Assembly (NCBI RefSeq): GCF_000423425.1
Contig: NZ_AUHY01000021.1
Coordinates: 1-44,057, forward strand
Length of the DNA stretch: 44,057 nucleotides
Direction: 5' to 3'
Origin: Meiothermus rufus DSM 22234
GTDB taxonomy: Bacteria; Deinococcota; Deinococci; Deinococcales; Thermaceae
Position 1 is the stretch's first letter; every line of letters begins with the position of its first letter. A program made the translations under genes and the position numbers. This document shows, in pieces, positions 9,482 to 18,590 of this stretch. Below the pieces are notes generated by a model. That model was not told the origin of the DNA and made no database searches. It saw nothing but the letters and a program-made list of their open reading frames with translations.

Positions 9482-9820
9482 GTGGCACGTTTGTCCACCA
9501 AAGACCGCCGCAAGTTCCGGGTACGCAATGCCGTCAAGGCCTCGGGGCGCCTGCGTCTTAGCGTTCACCGCAGCTTGCAGCATATCTACGCGCAAATCAT
9601 CGACGATAGCAAAGGCCATACCCTGGCGGCTGTCTCGAGCAAATCCCTCAAGCTCTCGGGGAACAAAACCGAGATAGCCAAAAAGGTGGGGCTGGCCATT
9701 GCCGAGGTGGCCAAAGCCAAGGGGATTACCCAGGTGGTTTTCGACCGGGGCCCCTTTAAGTACCACGGGCGGGTGAAGGCCCTGGCCGAGGGAGCCCGTG
9801 AAGGGGGACTGGAGTTCTAG
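9482..9820 (+). CDS. rplR: 50S ribosomal protein L18
   Basis: 5S rRNA-binding protein. It has 112 residues from a GTG start at 9482, placed by the AAGGAGAAGTT site just upstream. The C-terminal [21 protein letters not shown] block is typical. The 43-nt gap before it contains a short CCCC/GGGG hairpin followed by T-rich sequence, which looks too weak to be a terminator. Confidence 0.96.
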   Translation: MARLSTKDRRKFRVRNAVKASGRLRLSVHRSLQHIYAQIIDDSKGHTLAAVSSKSLKLSGNKTEIAKKVGLAIAEVAKAKGITQVVFDRGPFKYHGRVKALAEGAREGGLEF

Positions 9821-9834
9821 CCTAAGGAGCCAAC

Positions 9835-10311
9835 ATGCCTGAGACCGATTTTGAAGAGAAGATGATCTTCGTGCGCCGCACCTCCAAAACCTACCAAGGA
9901 GGCCGCCGCTTCCGCTTTGGGGCCTTAGTGGCTGTGGGTGACCGGCAGGGCCGGGTGGGCCTGGGCCTGGGAAAGGCCAAAGAGGTTCCCATGGCGGTGC
10001 AGAAAGCCAACAACTACGCTCGGCGCGACATGATCGAGGTGCCCTTGCACAATGGCACCATTCCTCACGAGATCAGCGTGACCTGGGGTTCCTCCACCAT
10101 TCTGTTGCGGCCTGCGGCCCCGGGAACCGGGGTAATCGCGGGGAAGGTGCCCCGGGCTATCCTCGAGCTGGCCGGCATCACCGACATCCTGACCAAGGAG
10201 TTGGGCTCGCGCAACCCGGTCAATATCGCCTATGCCACCATGGAAGCCTTGCGCCAACTCCAGACCTGGGACGATGTCAAGCGCTTACGCAAAGGTGAGG
10301 AGGTGGCCTAA
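9835..10311 (+). CDS. rpsE: 30S ribosomal protein S5
   Basis: Small-subunit protein at the mRNA entry channel, important for decoding accuracy. It has 158 residues. The loop [21 protein letters not shown] and the C-terminal [16 protein letters not shown] block are intact. The stop overlaps the rpmD start (TAATG). Confidence 0.97.
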   Translation: MPETDFEEKMIFVRRTSKTYQGGRRFRFGALVAVGDRQGRVGLGLGKAKEVPMAVQKANNYARRDMIEVPLHNGTIPHEISVTWGSSTILLRPAAPGTGVIAGKVPRAILELAGITDILTKELGSRNPVNIAYATMEALRQLQTWDDVKRLRKGEEVA

Positions 10312-10487
10312 TGGCGACCATCAAGGTTCGGCTGGTCAAAAGCCCCATCGGCTACCCTAAAGACCAAAAAGCCGCGCTCAAGGTTCTGGGGCTGACCAAG
10401 ATGCACCGTGTGCGCGAGGTGCAGGACAACCCGGCCATGCGGGGCCAGATTCGCAAGGTGGCCCACCTGGTGGAGGTGCTGGAATGA
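10311..10487 (+). CDS. rpmD: 50S ribosomal protein L30
   Basis: Small large-subunit protein of 58 residues. The translation starts [19 protein letters not shown], continues with the family core [20 protein letters not shown] and ends HLVEVLE. It overlaps rpsE by 1 nt (TAATG) and rplO by 4 nt (ATGA), so the three genes look translationally coupled. Confidence 0.95.
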   Translation: MATIKVRLVKSPIGYPKDQKAALKVLGLTKMHRVREVQDNPAMRGQIRKVAHLVEVLE

Positions 10488-10945
10488 AACTGAGTGATAT
10501 TCGTCCTAATCTAGGGGCTAATAAGCGCCATAAGCGGGTGGGCCGTGGCCCTGGTTCGGGCCATGGTAAAACCGCCGGGCGGGGGCACAAAGGGCAGAAA
10601 TCCCGCTCGGGTGGAGTGAAGAACCCGGCCCGCTTTGAAGGGGGGCGCTCTACCCTGTTGATGCGCCTGCCCAAGCGGGGTATGAAAGGCCAGTCCCACG
10701 GCGAGCTTAAGCGGGTGGAGTACCAGGTGGTGAATCTGGGGGCCATCGCCAAGCACTTCACCTCGGGTGAGGTGGGGCCTGAGGCCCTGGCTCAAGCCGG
10801 TTTGGTGCGCCCGGGGTATCCGGTTAAGGTGCTGGCCATGGGGCAGGCTGCGGGTTTGAAAATCCACGCCCATAAGTTCTCCCAGGCAGCCATCGAGAAA
10901 CTCAAGGCGGCGGGCGGCGAAGCGGTTGTGCTCGAGGAGGCCTAA
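10484..10945 (+). CDS. rplO: 50S ribosomal protein L15
   Basis: Large-subunit protein. It has 153 residues with the basic glycine-rich N-terminal segment [20 protein letters not shown] typical of the family. The ATG overlaps the rpmD stop. secY starts one base after its TAA. Confidence 0.96.
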   Translation: MKLSDIRPNLGANKRHKRVGRGPGSGHGKTAGRGHKGQKSRSGGVKNPARFEGGRSTLLMRLPKRGMKGQSHGELKRVEYQVVNLGAIAKHFTSGEVGPEALAQAGLVRPGYPVKVLAMGQAAGLKIHAHKFSQAAIEKLKAAGGEAVVLEEA

Positions 10946-10946
10946 G

Positions 10947-12269
10947 GTGCTCGCGGCCTTCCGTTCCGCCATCACCATCCCCGAGCTGCGTAAGCGCATC
11001 CTGTTTACGCTCTTGGTGCTGGCGTTGTACCGCCTGGGTACCTTCATTCCCACCCCTGGGGTGGACATCAGCAAGATTCGTGAGTTTTTGGGTACCCAGG
11101 CGGGCAGTGCCCTGGGCTTGGTCAACCTGTTTTCCGGGGGCAATTTCGAGCAGTTTTCGATTTTTGCTCTGGGCATCATGCCCTACATCACCGCTGCCAT
11201 CATCATGCAGCTTCTGGTAACGGTTATTCCGGCTCTGGAGAAGCTGCAAAAAGAAGGGGAAGAAGGCCGCCGCATCATCACCCAGTACACCCGTATTGCC
11301 GGTATCGCCTTGGGGGCGGTGCAGGGGTTGTTCCTAGCCACCGCTTTTCTGGGTTCCAACAATGGGGCCTTCCTGCTGCCGGGATGGGAGCCGGGCTTCT
11401 TTTTTTACTTCGTGGTGGTGGTGACCCAGGTCGCTGGCATCGCCTTGTTGTTGTGGATGGCTGAGCGCATCACTGAATACGGTATCGGCAACGGTACCAG
11501 TATGGTGATTTTTGCTGGCATAGTGGCCTCTTGGTTGCCCCAGTTGGGCCGCACCTTTGGCCTGGTGCGTACCGGCGAGGTCAACCTGATCGCCTTGATT
11601 CTCTTCCTGGTCTTTATCGTGCTCTCCTTTGCCTTTATGGCCGCGGTACAGCAAGCAGAGCGGCGCATTCCGGTGCAGTACGCCCGTAAGCAGGTAGGGC
11701 GCAAGATGTTCGGGGGACAGGCCACCTATATTCCCATCAAGCTAAACGCCGCGGGGGTTATTCCCATCATCTTTGCCGCGGCACTGTTGCAGCTTCCGCT
11801 CTTTATTACCGGGGTTTTCCCCGACTCGCCGGTGGCTCAGGGGGTCGCCAACTTCTTTACGCCCAACCGCTTTCCTGGTCTGCTTATCGAGGTATTGCTG
11901 ATCATTGGCTTTACCTACGTCTACACTGCAGTGCAGTTCGACCCGCGGCGCATCTCGGAGAATCTGCGTGAGTATGGTGGATTTATTCCGGGTATCCGCC
12001 CAGGTGATCCCACGGTTAAGTTCCTCGAGCACATCGTCTCCCGCCTGACCCTGTGGGGGGCTATCTTCCTGGGGATTGTGGCCGCGCTGCCCACCATCAT
12101 GCAAAACCTAACCGGGGTGACCACCCTGGCCTTCCACTTCTCCGGCATCAGCCTCTTGATCGTGGTGGGGGTCTCCCTGGATACCCTGCGGCAGATTGAG
12201 GCCCAGCTACAGATGCGCAATTACGAGGGCTTCCTGACCAAGGGCCGCTTGCGGGGTCGTACCCGCTAG
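10947..12269 (+). CDS. secY: Protein translocase subunit SecY
   Basis: Channel-forming subunit of the Sec translocon; it works with SecA (also in this window) and SecE. GTG 10947 is preferred over in-frame codons inside rplO, because GAGGAGG lies six bases upstream and the N terminus then matches Thermus SecY. It has 440 residues and about ten membrane segments. The conserved plug and lateral-gate region FSIFALGIMPYITAAII, the cytosolic AVQQAERRIPVQYA loop and the REYGGFIPGIRPG loop are present. Confidence 0.97.
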   Translation: MLAAFRSAITIPELRKRILFTLLVLALYRLGTFIPTPGVDISKIREFLGTQAGSALGLVNLFSGGNFEQFSIFALGIMPYITAAIIMQLLVTVIPALEKLQKEGEEGRRIITQYTRIAGIALGAVQGLFLATAFLGSNNGAFLLPGWEPGFFFYFVVVVTQVAGIALLLWMAERITEYGIGNGTSMVIFAGIVASWLPQLGRTFGLVRTGEVNLIALILFLVFIVLSFAFMAAVQQAERRIPVQYARKQVGRKMFGGQATYIPIKLNAAGVIPIIFAAALLQLPLFITGVFPDSPVAQGVANFFTPNRFPGLLIEVLLIIGFTYVYTAVQFDPRRISENLREYGGFIPGIRPGDPTVKFLEHIVSRLTLWGAIFLGIVAALPTIMQNLTGVTTLAFHFSGISLLIVVGVSLDTLRQIEAQLQMRNYEGFLTKGRLRGRTR

Positions 12270-12286
12270 AAAGAAGGAGGCGTCAT

Positions 12287-12859
12287 ATGGCAGAGGCGGT
12301 AATCTTCCTGGGCCCACCGGGGGCGGGTAAGGGTACCCAGGCCAAGCGCCTGGCTTCCGAGCTGGGCTTTAAGCAGCTTTCTACCGGCGATATTCTGCGT
12401 AGTCATGTAGCCCGGGGCACCGAGCTGGGCCGGCTGGCTAAGCCCCTTATGGATGCGGGTAAACTGGTTCCCGACGAAATCATTTTGGGATTAATTGGAG
12501 AGGAGCTGGTTGCCATGCCCGACCCCAAGGTGATTTTTGATGGTTTTCCCCGCACCTTGGCCCAGGCCGAGGCCCTGGATAGGCTTTTGCAGGAGCGGGG
12601 CATCCGCCTGCTGGGCGTGCTGCTGGTGACCGCCCCACAAGAGGAACTGGTGCGCCGCTTGTTGGGACGGGCCCAGCAGGAAGGCCGCTCGGACGACAAC
12701 GAGGAAACCATCCGGGCCCGCATGGTGGAATACCAGCAGAAAACCCAGCCGCTAGTGGACTACTACGCCCGCACCGGCAGCCTGAGGGCGATCAACGGGC
12801 TGGGCTCGGTGGACCAGGTCTACCAAGCCATCCAGGAAGCCCTGGGGGTTCGCGCATAA
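12287..12859 (+). CDS. adk: Adenylate kinase
   Basis: Converts ATP plus AMP to two ADP. It has 190 residues, starting MAEAVIFLGPPGAGKGTQA (Walker A), with STGDILR at about residue 31 and DGFPRT at about 85. It is the short form: the region around residues 120-150 lacks the zinc-type LID Cys residues. The ribosome-binding site AAGGAGG is 8 nt upstream, within the 17-nt gap after secY; map follows 3 nt after the stop. Confidence 0.97.
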   Translation: MAEAVIFLGPPGAGKGTQAKRLASELGFKQLSTGDILRSHVARGTELGRLAKPLMDAGKLVPDEIILGLIGEELVAMPDPKVIFDGFPRTLAQAEALDRLLQERGIRLLGVLLVTAPQEELVRRLLGRAQQEGRSDDNEETIRARMVEYQQKTQPLVDYYARTGSLRAINGLGSVDQVYQAIQEALGVRA

Positions 12860-12862
12860 CCC

Positions 12863-13654
12863 ATGGCCATTTACATCAAGTCGCCCTGGGAAATCGAGAA
12901 GATGGCCAAAACCGGCCAACTTCACAGCCAGATTTTTGCCCAGATAGAGCCCCACATTCGCCCTGGGGTGAGTACCTATGAGCTTGACCAGATGATCCTC
13001 GAGGCCATCCACCAGGTGGGGGGCAAGGCGCCGCAGATCGGCTACCGGGCTGGGGGACAGGTGCCCTACCCCAGTGCGACATGCATGTCGGTGGATGATG
13101 TGGTGGTGCATGGTTTCCCCTCCAAGCGTCCCCTGCGGGAAGGCCAGCTTTTGAAGATCGATTTCCTTTTTACCTACGATGGCTACACCACCGATATGGC
13201 CCGTACCTACGCCATCGGTAAGGTCTCTCCCGAGGCCGAGAGGTTGATGCGGGTAACGGAAGAGGCCTTTTGGGTGGGCCTGGAGCTCTTGCAACCGGGT
13301 AAGCGCATCGGCGATGTGGCCGCTATGGTGCAGGACTTTGTGGAGCGGCAGCACGGGCTGTGGTGCATTCGCGAGATGGTGGGCCATGGGGTGGGGCGCG
13401 AGCTGCACGAAGACCCGCAGGTGCCCAACTATGGCGAGCCTGGCAAAGGCCCCAAGCTGCGCCCGGGAATGACCCTGGCTTTCGAGCCCATGGTTGCTTT
13501 ATACCCGGCTAAGATGGTAATATTGGCGGATGGTTGGACCGCCACGGTTGGTAAAGGCAACCTGGCAGCCCACTACGAAAACACGGTGCTGATTACCGAA
13601 TCTGGCCCTCGCCTCCTGACGGGGAGCCAGAAATCTGTGCCGGCGAGGCCTTAG
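12863..13654 (+). CDS. map: Methionine aminopeptidase, type I
   Basis: Removes the initiator Met from new proteins. It has 263 residues. The five metal ligands are visible: Asp in LLKIDFLF, Asp in GYTTDMA eleven residues later, His in [11 protein letters not shown], Glu in LAFEPM, and Glu in [20 protein letters not shown] provides the substrate-side His. It forms an adk-map-infA block between secY and the alpha operon genes. Confidence 0.96.
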   Translation: MAIYIKSPWEIEKMAKTGQLHSQIFAQIEPHIRPGVSTYELDQMILEAIHQVGGKAPQIGYRAGGQVPYPSATCMSVDDVVVHGFPSKRPLREGQLLKIDFLFTYDGYTTDMARTYAIGKVSPEAERLMRVTEEAFWVGLELLQPGKRIGDVAAMVQDFVERQHGLWCIREMVGHGVGRELHEDPQVPNYGEPGKGPKLRPGMTLAFEPMVALYPAKMVILADGWTATVGKGNLAAHYENTVLITESGPRLLTGSQKSVPARP

Positions 13655-13685
13655 CACCAGGATTCGAGCGGCTAGGAGGAGCGGC

Positions 13686-13904
13686 TTGGCGAAAGAGAAG
13701 GATACAATTCGCGCCGAAGGGGTGATCACCGAGGCCCTGCCCAACACCACTTTTCGGGTTCAGCTCGATAATGGGCCCGAGATTCTGTGCTATATCTCTG
13801 GCAAGATGCGCATGAACTATATCCGCATTCTGCCCGGAGACCGAGTGGTGGTGGAGATAACCCCGTATGACCCCAGCCGGGGGAGGATTGTCTACCGCAG
13901 GTAG
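13686..13904 (+). CDS. infA: Translation initiation factor IF-1
   Basis: OB-fold factor that blocks the A site during initiation. It has 72 residues: [19 protein letters not shown] and the C-terminal [15 protein letters not shown] are canonical. It starts at a TTG (13686) placed by AGGAGGAG five bases upstream, a rare start codon. Confidence 0.96.
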   Translation: MAKEKDTIRAEGVITEALPNTTFRVQLDNGPEILCYISGKMRMNYIRILPGDRVVVEITPYDPSRGRIVYRR

Positions 13905-13947
13905 GGCGGGTTTGGCAGAGAAGCCTCTAGAGTTGGAGGAGCGACCC

Positions 13948-14061
13948 ATGAAAGTACGTACCTCAGTCAAGAAAATGTGCGATAAGTGCAAGGTTATCCG
14001 GCGCCACGGGCGCGTGTACGTGATCTGCGAGGACCCGACCCACAAACAGCGTCAGGGCTGA
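13948..14061 (+). CDS. rpmJ: 50S ribosomal protein L36, zinc-binding form
   Basis: Smallest large-subunit protein, 37 residues. [19 protein letters not shown] shows the first Cys pair, with C27 and H33 completing the C-C-C-H zinc site. It follows GGAGGAGCG and is 13 nt upstream of rpsM. Confidence 0.96.
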   Translation: MKVRTSVKKMCDKCKVIRRHGRVYVICEDPTHKQRQG

Positions 14062-14074
14062 AAGGAGGTGAACA

Positions 14075-14455
14075 ATGGCTCGAATCTCTGGTGTGGAAAT
14101 TCCCCGTAACAAGCGGGTGGATGTTGCGCTGACCTACATTTACGGGGTGGGCCTGGCCAGGGCCAAGGAAGCTTTGGCGGCCACCAACGTAAACCCAGCT
14201 ACCCGCGTTAAGGACCTGACCGAGGCTGAAGTAGCCCGTCTGCGCGAGTTCATCGAGAACACCTATAAGCTCGAGGGCGAGTTGCGGGCTGAAGTAGCGG
14301 CCAACATCAAGCGCTTGATGGATATCGGATGCTACCGTGGTCTGCGCCACCGCCGTGGCCTGCCGGTGCGCGGTCAGCGTACCCGTACCAACGCCCGTAC
14401 CCGCAAAGGCCCCCGCAAGACCGTGGCTGGTAAGAAGAAGGCCCCCCGGAAGTAA
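14075..14455 (+). CDS. rpsM: 30S ribosomal protein S13
   Basis: Head protein contacting the P-site tRNA and the 50S subunit. It has 126 residues: [22 protein letters not shown] at the N terminus and the basic [18 protein letters not shown] tail. It follows AAAGGAGGTGAACA, a full anti-Shine-Dalgarno match. Confidence 0.97.
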   Translation: MARISGVEIPRNKRVDVALTYIYGVGLARAKEALAATNVNPATRVKDLTEAEVARLREFIENTYKLEGELRAEVAANIKRLMDIGCYRGLRHRRGLPVRGQRTRTNARTRKGPRKTVAGKKKAPRK

Positions 14456-14570
14456 ACCCCAAGTGCAAAGCTGGAATGTGGATGCGGCTATAGCGCATCG
14501 GATGCACGCCAGTTGAGACTCCTGGAAGCGCCCACCCCCCATTTTTGCCTGGGCATATCGCGAGGAGAGT
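14456..14570 (+). other. rpsM-rpsK gap with a small hairpin
   Basis: 115 nt with no gene. A 6-bp hairpin GATGCG / CGCATC with a 7-nt loop is at 14481-14499. The region ends in the GAGGAG site of rpsK. No convincing promoter or terminator is seen. Confidence 0.3.
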
Positions 14571-14972
14571 ATGGCTGAGAAGAAAGCTACGAGCAGTCGC
14601 AAAAAGAAGGTTAAGCGCCAGGTCCCAACCGGGCGGGCGTTTATCCATGCTTCCTACAACAACACCATCGTGACCATTACCGACCCCGATGGACACCCCG
14701 TGACCTGGTCGTCGGGTGGGGTGATCGGTTACAAGGGCAGCCGCAAAGGCACCCCCTACGCCGCCCAGCTAGCTGCCATGGATGCGGCTAAAAAGGCGCA
14801 GGCCTTTGGCATGAATAGCGTGGACGTGGTGGTTCGTGGTACCGGTGCGGGTCGCGAGCAAGCCATCCGGGCCCTGCAGGCTAGCGGCCTCCAGGTACGT
14901 TCGATTGTGGATGACACGCCAGTGCCCCACAACGGCTGCCGCCCGCGCAAGAAGTTCCGTAAAACCGCCTAA
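14571..14972 (+). CDS. rpsK: 30S ribosomal protein S11
   Basis: Platform protein at the mRNA exit site. It has 133 residues. [18 protein letters not shown] and [17 protein letters not shown] are conserved, as is the C-terminal [16 protein letters not shown] 95-nt structured gap separates it from rpsD. Confidence 0.97.
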   Translation: MAEKKATSSRKKKVKRQVPTGRAFIHASYNNTIVTITDPDGHPVTWSSGGVIGYKGSRKGTPYAAQLAAMDAAKKAQAFGMNSVDVVVRGTGAGREQAIRALQASGLQVRSIVDDTPVPHNGCRPRKKFRKTA

Positions 14973-14984
14973 GCCCTTTTTGCT

Positions 14985-15030
14985 GGGGTGAAACTTTGGT
15001 TCCCTGCTTCACCCCCTAACCTTGGGAACC
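14985..15030 (+). promoter_or_regulatory. Candidate S4-binding pseudoknot upstream of rpsD
   Basis: Stem 1 pairs GGGGTGAA (14985-14992) with TTCACCCC (15008-15015), eight perfect base pairs. Stem 2 pairs GGTTCCC (14998-15004), which lies in the loop of stem 1, with GGGAACC (15024-15030), seven perfect base pairs. Connecting segments are 5, 3 and 8 nt, the geometry of a classic H-type pseudoknot. It ends 37 nt before the rpsD ATG. S4 is known to repress its own mRNA in E. coli (alpha-operon pseudoknot) and in B. subtilis (rpsD leader). The assignment to S4 here is inference from position. Confidence 0.6.
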
Positions 15031-15067
15031 CGGAGGAGCAGTCCCTTCCCCCGATAGGAGAAACGAT

Positions 15068-15685
15068 ATGGGTCGTTATAGAGGACCGATTGTAAAAGTG
15101 GCGCGTCACCTTGGGGTGAACATCGCCGAGACCGAGAAAGTACAGAAGTATCTCGATCGCCGCCCGTATGCGCCGGGCCAGCATGGGCAGAAGCGCAAGG
15201 GGCGTCCGTCGGACTATGCGGTGCGTCTGCGGGAAAAACAGAAGCTACGCTTCATCTACGACGTTTCCGAGACCCAGTTCCGCAACCTCTTTGAGGAAGC
15301 CAGCCGCAAGAAGGGCGTGACCGGTACGGTGTTTTTGCAGCTCTTGGAGAGCCGCTTGGACAACGTGGTCTTCCGCATGGGCATTGCCTCGACCCGCCGC
15401 CAGGCACGCCAGTTTGTGCGGCATGGCCACATTCTGGTCAATGGTCGCCGGATTACCGTGCCTGGCTACCGGTTGCGTCCGGGCGATGAGGTCAGGGTCT
15501 CGGAGAGGGCCAAGAAGATGGATTTCATTGTGCAAAACGTCGAGCGTTTCAAGAACCGTAAAGCCTTCCCTTGGCTCGAGTTCAACGCCGACACCATGAC
15601 GGGGCGCTTCCTGCGCCTGCCCGAGCGGGAGATGCTCTCACTGCCGGTGAATGAGCAGCTGGTAATCGAGTTCTACTCCCGCTAG
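15068..15685 (+). CDS. rpsD: 30S ribosomal protein S4, zinc-free form
   Basis: Primary assembly protein of the small-subunit body and a probable mRNA-binding autoregulator. It has 205 residues. The N terminus (residues 1-32) has no cysteine, unlike T. thermophilus S4, which coordinates zinc there. The S4 RNA-binding domain is at about residues 94-155 ([29 protein letters not shown]). The C-terminal [13 protein letters not shown] is identical in style to Thermus. The ribosome-binding site is AGGAGAAA. Confidence 0.97.
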   Translation: MGRYRGPIVKVARHLGVNIAETEKVQKYLDRRPYAPGQHGQKRKGRPSDYAVRLREKQKLRFIYDVSETQFRNLFEEASRKKGVTGTVFLQLLESRLDNVVFRMGIASTRRQARQFVRHGHILVNGRRITVPGYRLRPGDEVRVSERAKKMDFIVQNVERFKNRKAFPWLEFNADTMTGRFLRLPEREMLSLPVNEQLVIEFYSR

Positions 15686-15739
15686 GCCGCCAAGAGCCAT
15701 TGGCCCAACTGTTATTGGTACCTCCGAGGAGGTTCTAGT

Positions 15740-16705
15740 TTGGAAACCACCAAGACCAAAGCCCCTGTTTTCAATGCCCGCATCGATGGGAACTACGGCG
15801 AGTTTGTGCTCGAGCCCCTCGAGCGGGGTTTCGGCGTAACCCTGGGGAACCCCCTGCGCCGTATTCTGCTTTCCTCGATTCCTGGTACGGCGGTTACCAG
15901 CGTTTACATCGAGGATGTGTTGCACGAGTTTTCCACCATTCCTGGGGTGAAGGAAGACGCCATTCAGCTCATCCTCAACCTTAAAGAGCTAGTCGTGCGC
16001 TTTTCCGAACCGGGCAGTGGACCCAAGACCTTGACCTTGCGGGCCACTGGGCCTAAGGTGGTGTATGCCCGCGACCTCGAGTGCCCACCCGACGCCGAGA
16101 TTGTCAATCCCGACCTGTACATCGCCACCCTGGAGGAAAAGGGTAAGCTGGTGATGGAAATTCGGGTGGACGAGGGGGTGGGGTATGTGCCGGCGGAGAA
16201 ACACGGCATCAAAGACCGCATCTCCTCCATTCCGGTAGATGCCCTCTACTCCCCGGTGCGCCGAGTGGCCTACCAGGTCGAGGATACCCGCTTAGGCCAG
16301 CGCACCGACCTGGACAAGCTGACCTTGCGCATCTGGACCAACGGGGCTGTCTCTCCGATGGAGGCGTTGCAGAAGTCGGTGGCTATTTTGCGGGAGCAGC
16401 TGGGCTACTTTGACCAGTCGCCCGTAGTGCGCCTCGAGCAAAAACCCGCCCAACCGCCGGCTAGCCCGCCCGCTCCATCGGTGGCTCCAGAGGCCCCGGC
16501 GCCCAGGGCGGTGGGGCTGACCCTGGACGACCTTGGCCTCACCACCCGCGTGCTGCATAACCTCAAGGAGGAGGGCATCGAGACGGTGGAAAGCCTGCTG
16601 GCCCTTTCCGAAAAGGAACTGAAGAAGGTACCGGGAATCGGCGACCGCAGCCTGCAGGAGATTAAGGACTGCCTCGCCCAACACGGGCTGGCGATGAAGG
16701 AATAG
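15740..16705 (+). CDS. rpoA: RNA polymerase alpha subunit
   Basis: Scaffold subunit of RNA polymerase; its C-terminal domain binds promoter upstream elements and activators. It has 321 residues. The N-terminal assembly domain includes [20 protein letters not shown] at about 29-48. A Pro/Ala-rich linker (about 233-256) leads to a C-terminal domain with a helix-hairpin-helix ([15 protein letters not shown]). Translation starts at a TTG (15740) fixed by GAGGAGG seven bases upstream. Confidence 0.97.
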   Translation: METTKTKAPVFNARIDGNYGEFVLEPLERGFGVTLGNPLRRILLSSIPGTAVTSVYIEDVLHEFSTIPGVKEDAIQLILNLKELVVRFSEPGSGPKTLTLRATGPKVVYARDLECPPDAEIVNPDLYIATLEEKGKLVMEIRVDEGVGYVPAEKHGIKDRISSIPVDALYSPVRRVAYQVEDTRLGQRTDLDKLTLRIWTNGAVSPMEALQKSVAILREQLGYFDQSPVVRLEQKPAQPPASPPAPSVAPEAPAPRAVGLTLDDLGLTTRVLHNLKEEGIETVESLLALSEKELKKVPGIGDRSLQEIKDCLAQHGLAMKE

Positions 16706-16716
16706 GAGAAGCGACC

Positions 16717-17202
16717 ATGCGTCATCGCAAAGCTGGACGAAAACTCAACCGGAGCTCCTCGCATCGGGTGGCCCTGTTCCGCAACCTGGCCAAGAGCCTG
16801 CTGCTTTCGGAGGAGGGCCGGATTACCACCACCATCCCCAAGGCCAAGGAGTTGGCGGGGTATGTGGATCACCTCATCAATACCGCTAAAAAAGCCCCTA
16901 CCCTAACGGTGCCCGATAACGTTCGTTTCACTAAGCGCCGCGACAAGGACGGCAAGGAATTGCCCTTGCAGGAAGGCGAGCGCCTGGCTACCCCAGAAGA
17001 GCTGGCCGCCTACGCCCGACGTAACCATCTGCGCCGCTTGGTGCTGCGTGACCTGCACGACCCCAAGCTGGTGAGAAAGCTGTTTGAGGAAATCGCTCCC
17101 CGCTACGCCGACCGGCCCGGTGGTTATACCCGTGTGCTGAAGCTGGCTGAGCGCCGCCGAGGGGATGGAACCCAGCTGGCGTTGGTGGAGTTGGTGCGCT
17201 AA
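16717..17202 (+). CDS. rplQ: 50S ribosomal protein L17 with internal insertion
   Basis: Large-subunit protein next to the tunnel exit. The ends are ordinary: [17 protein letters not shown] at the start and [20 protein letters not shown] through [19 protein letters not shown] at the end. Between about residues 63 and 105 there is an inserted segment, including [19 protein letters not shown], that is absent from the ~118-residue Thermus protein. This makes 161 residues in total. It is the last gene of the cluster, ahead of a terminator. Confidence 0.94.
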   Translation: MRHRKAGRKLNRSSSHRVALFRNLAKSLLLSEEGRITTTIPKAKELAGYVDHLINTAKKAPTLTVPDNVRFTKRRDKDGKELPLQEGERLATPEELAAYARRNHLRRLVLRDLHDPKLVRKLFEEIAPRYADRPGGYTRVLKLAERRRGDGTQLALVELVR

Positions 17203-17242
17203 GACCACCCTATCCTAACCAAGGTCAGGGAAGGGGGTACGA

Positions 17243-17268
17243 GGGGAGCGCCAAAAGGCGCTCCTTTT
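17243..17268 (+). terminator. Intrinsic terminator of the ribosomal cluster
   Basis: GGAGCGCC-AAAA-GGCGCTCC (8 perfect pairs, extended by G-U pairs) followed by TTTTACTTT. It lies 41 nt after the rplQ stop and 4 nt beyond the stop of the opposing S41 gene, so it may also slow transcription from the other side. Confidence 0.85.
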
Positions 17269-17271
17269 ACT

Positions 17272-18582
17272 TTAGCGGCTGGGCGGCTTGATGCCCAGGG
17301 CCTCGAGGGCCTTTTCCAGCGGCAGGTCGCGCCCAGTGTTGGCGAGTTGCTCTAGGGAGTTTTCCGCGGTGAAGTCCGGAGTGGTTCGGGCAGGGTAGGG
17401 GGTGCCATCGGCGAAGAAGGCCCGGTTGTAGGAGATGCTGAGGGCCCCGCCATTGATCAGGTTGAGGGGGCGGGTGGTGGTGTTGCCAATGCCTAGGGTG
17501 GGCGTTCCTACCACGGGAGCCCGGCGGGCCCGTTGAATGGCCGAGGCCAAGTACTCCCCGCCCGAGGCGGTGTTTTCGTCTACCAGCACCACCAAGGGGC
17601 CTTGCCAGCGGGCGTAGACCGGCAGGTTGGCCGAATCGCTCTGGTCGTTGCGGGTGATGGAGAGGCGCCCCTCGCGGATGCGGAACTCGGTGCGCTCAGT
17701 CTGGTAGCGGTCAACCAGGGCCACGTAGGGTTCCTCGAGGAAGGCCGCCGCGGCGTAGATCATCTCGTTGAGCAAGCCCCCGCTGTTGCCCCTGAGTTCC
17801 AGCACCAAAGCCCGCAGGTTTTTCTGCTGGGCTTCCCGCACCAGCTCGTGCACCCGGCGGCCTACCTGGCCTTGGGCGTCGAAGTCGGGGATGCGCAAAA
17901 TGCCCACCCCGTCGGGCCGCACCCTGAGGGAGGGGAAGCGGGCTAGGTTGATCTCACGTCCGACTAAGGTGATCTCCAAGCGCTGGCGTTCGGGCCCCCG
18001 CAGGATGGTGAGGGTCACCGGCCGGCCTGACTGCACCGACTCCAGCAAAAACTGGGTGGTTTCCTGATCGCTGGTGAAAGTTTCCAAAGCGCGCCCGTTG
18101 ATGGCGATGATGCGGTCGCCGTAGGCCAGCCCGGCCTCGTCGGCAGGGCCGCCTTCCACCACGTCCACGATCAGCCGGTCGCGCGAGCCGGGTACCGGCA
18201 CATGGGTAATGCCGATGCGCAGAGTGCGAGAGGGTGCGTTGCCCTGGCGGCTTTCCCGGGTTCCCCGCAAGGCCTCGGGGCTGAGGTAGTAGGTGTGGTT
18301 GTCCTGCAGCTCGCCCACCATGCGCTGGATGATGGGCACGGCTTGGTCGTAGGGGCAGGTCTCGGGTTGGGGCGCGCAGGTGCGCTCGAGCTCCACCTGG
18401 TAGCGCCGGGTCAGCTCCTTGAGGTTCTGGTTGGCCGGGCCGTAGTAGTAAAACTCCACGTAGAAGCTGGCTTGGTCAAAGAGATCCTGAGCCGGTGAGG
18501 CCAGCGAAAACGAGCCCAGCAGCAAGGCCAGGGTCAGTACGGCCTGCCGGGCTTTAGTGGAAAAAGTACCCAGTCGTTCCAT
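17272..18582 (-). CDS. Exported S41-family C-terminal processing-peptidase-like protein
   Basis: 436 residues. An N-terminal membrane/signal segment (about 13-29, LTLALLLGSFSLA) is followed by SPAQDLFDQASF, a Cys pair at residues 69 and 76, a PDZ-like domain at about 125-210 (EGGPADEAGLAYGDRIIAING) and the S41 catalytic core. The nucleophile Ser is present (S340 in TASGGE). The general-base Lys expected 25 residues later in a GKG motif is Ile365 (LGIGN), so activity by the usual Ser-Lys dyad is doubtful. It is co-transcribed with the paralogue upstream: 8 nt gap containing AGGTGG as ribosome-binding site. Confidence 0.85.
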   Translation of the reverse strand: MERLGTFSTKARQAVLTLALLLGSFSLASPAQDLFDQASFYVEFYYYGPANQNLKELTRRYQVELERTCAPQPETCPYDQAVPIIQRMVGELQDNHTYYLSPEALRGTRESRQGNAPSRTLRIGITHVPVPGSRDRLIVDVVEGGPADEAGLAYGDRIIAINGRALETFTSDQETTQFLLESVQSGRPVTLTILRGPERQRLEITLVGREINLARFPSLRVRPDGVGILRIPDFDAQGQVGRRVHELVREAQQKNLRALVLELRGNSGGLLNEMIYAAAAFLEEPYVALVDRYQTERTEFRIREGRLSITRNDQSDSANLPVYARWQGPLVVLVDENTASGGEYLASAIQRARRAPVVGTPTLGIGNTTTRPLNLINGGALSISYNRAFFADGTPYPARTTPDFTAENSLEQLANTGRDLPLEKALEALGIKPPSR

Positions 18583-18590
18583 AGCACCAC

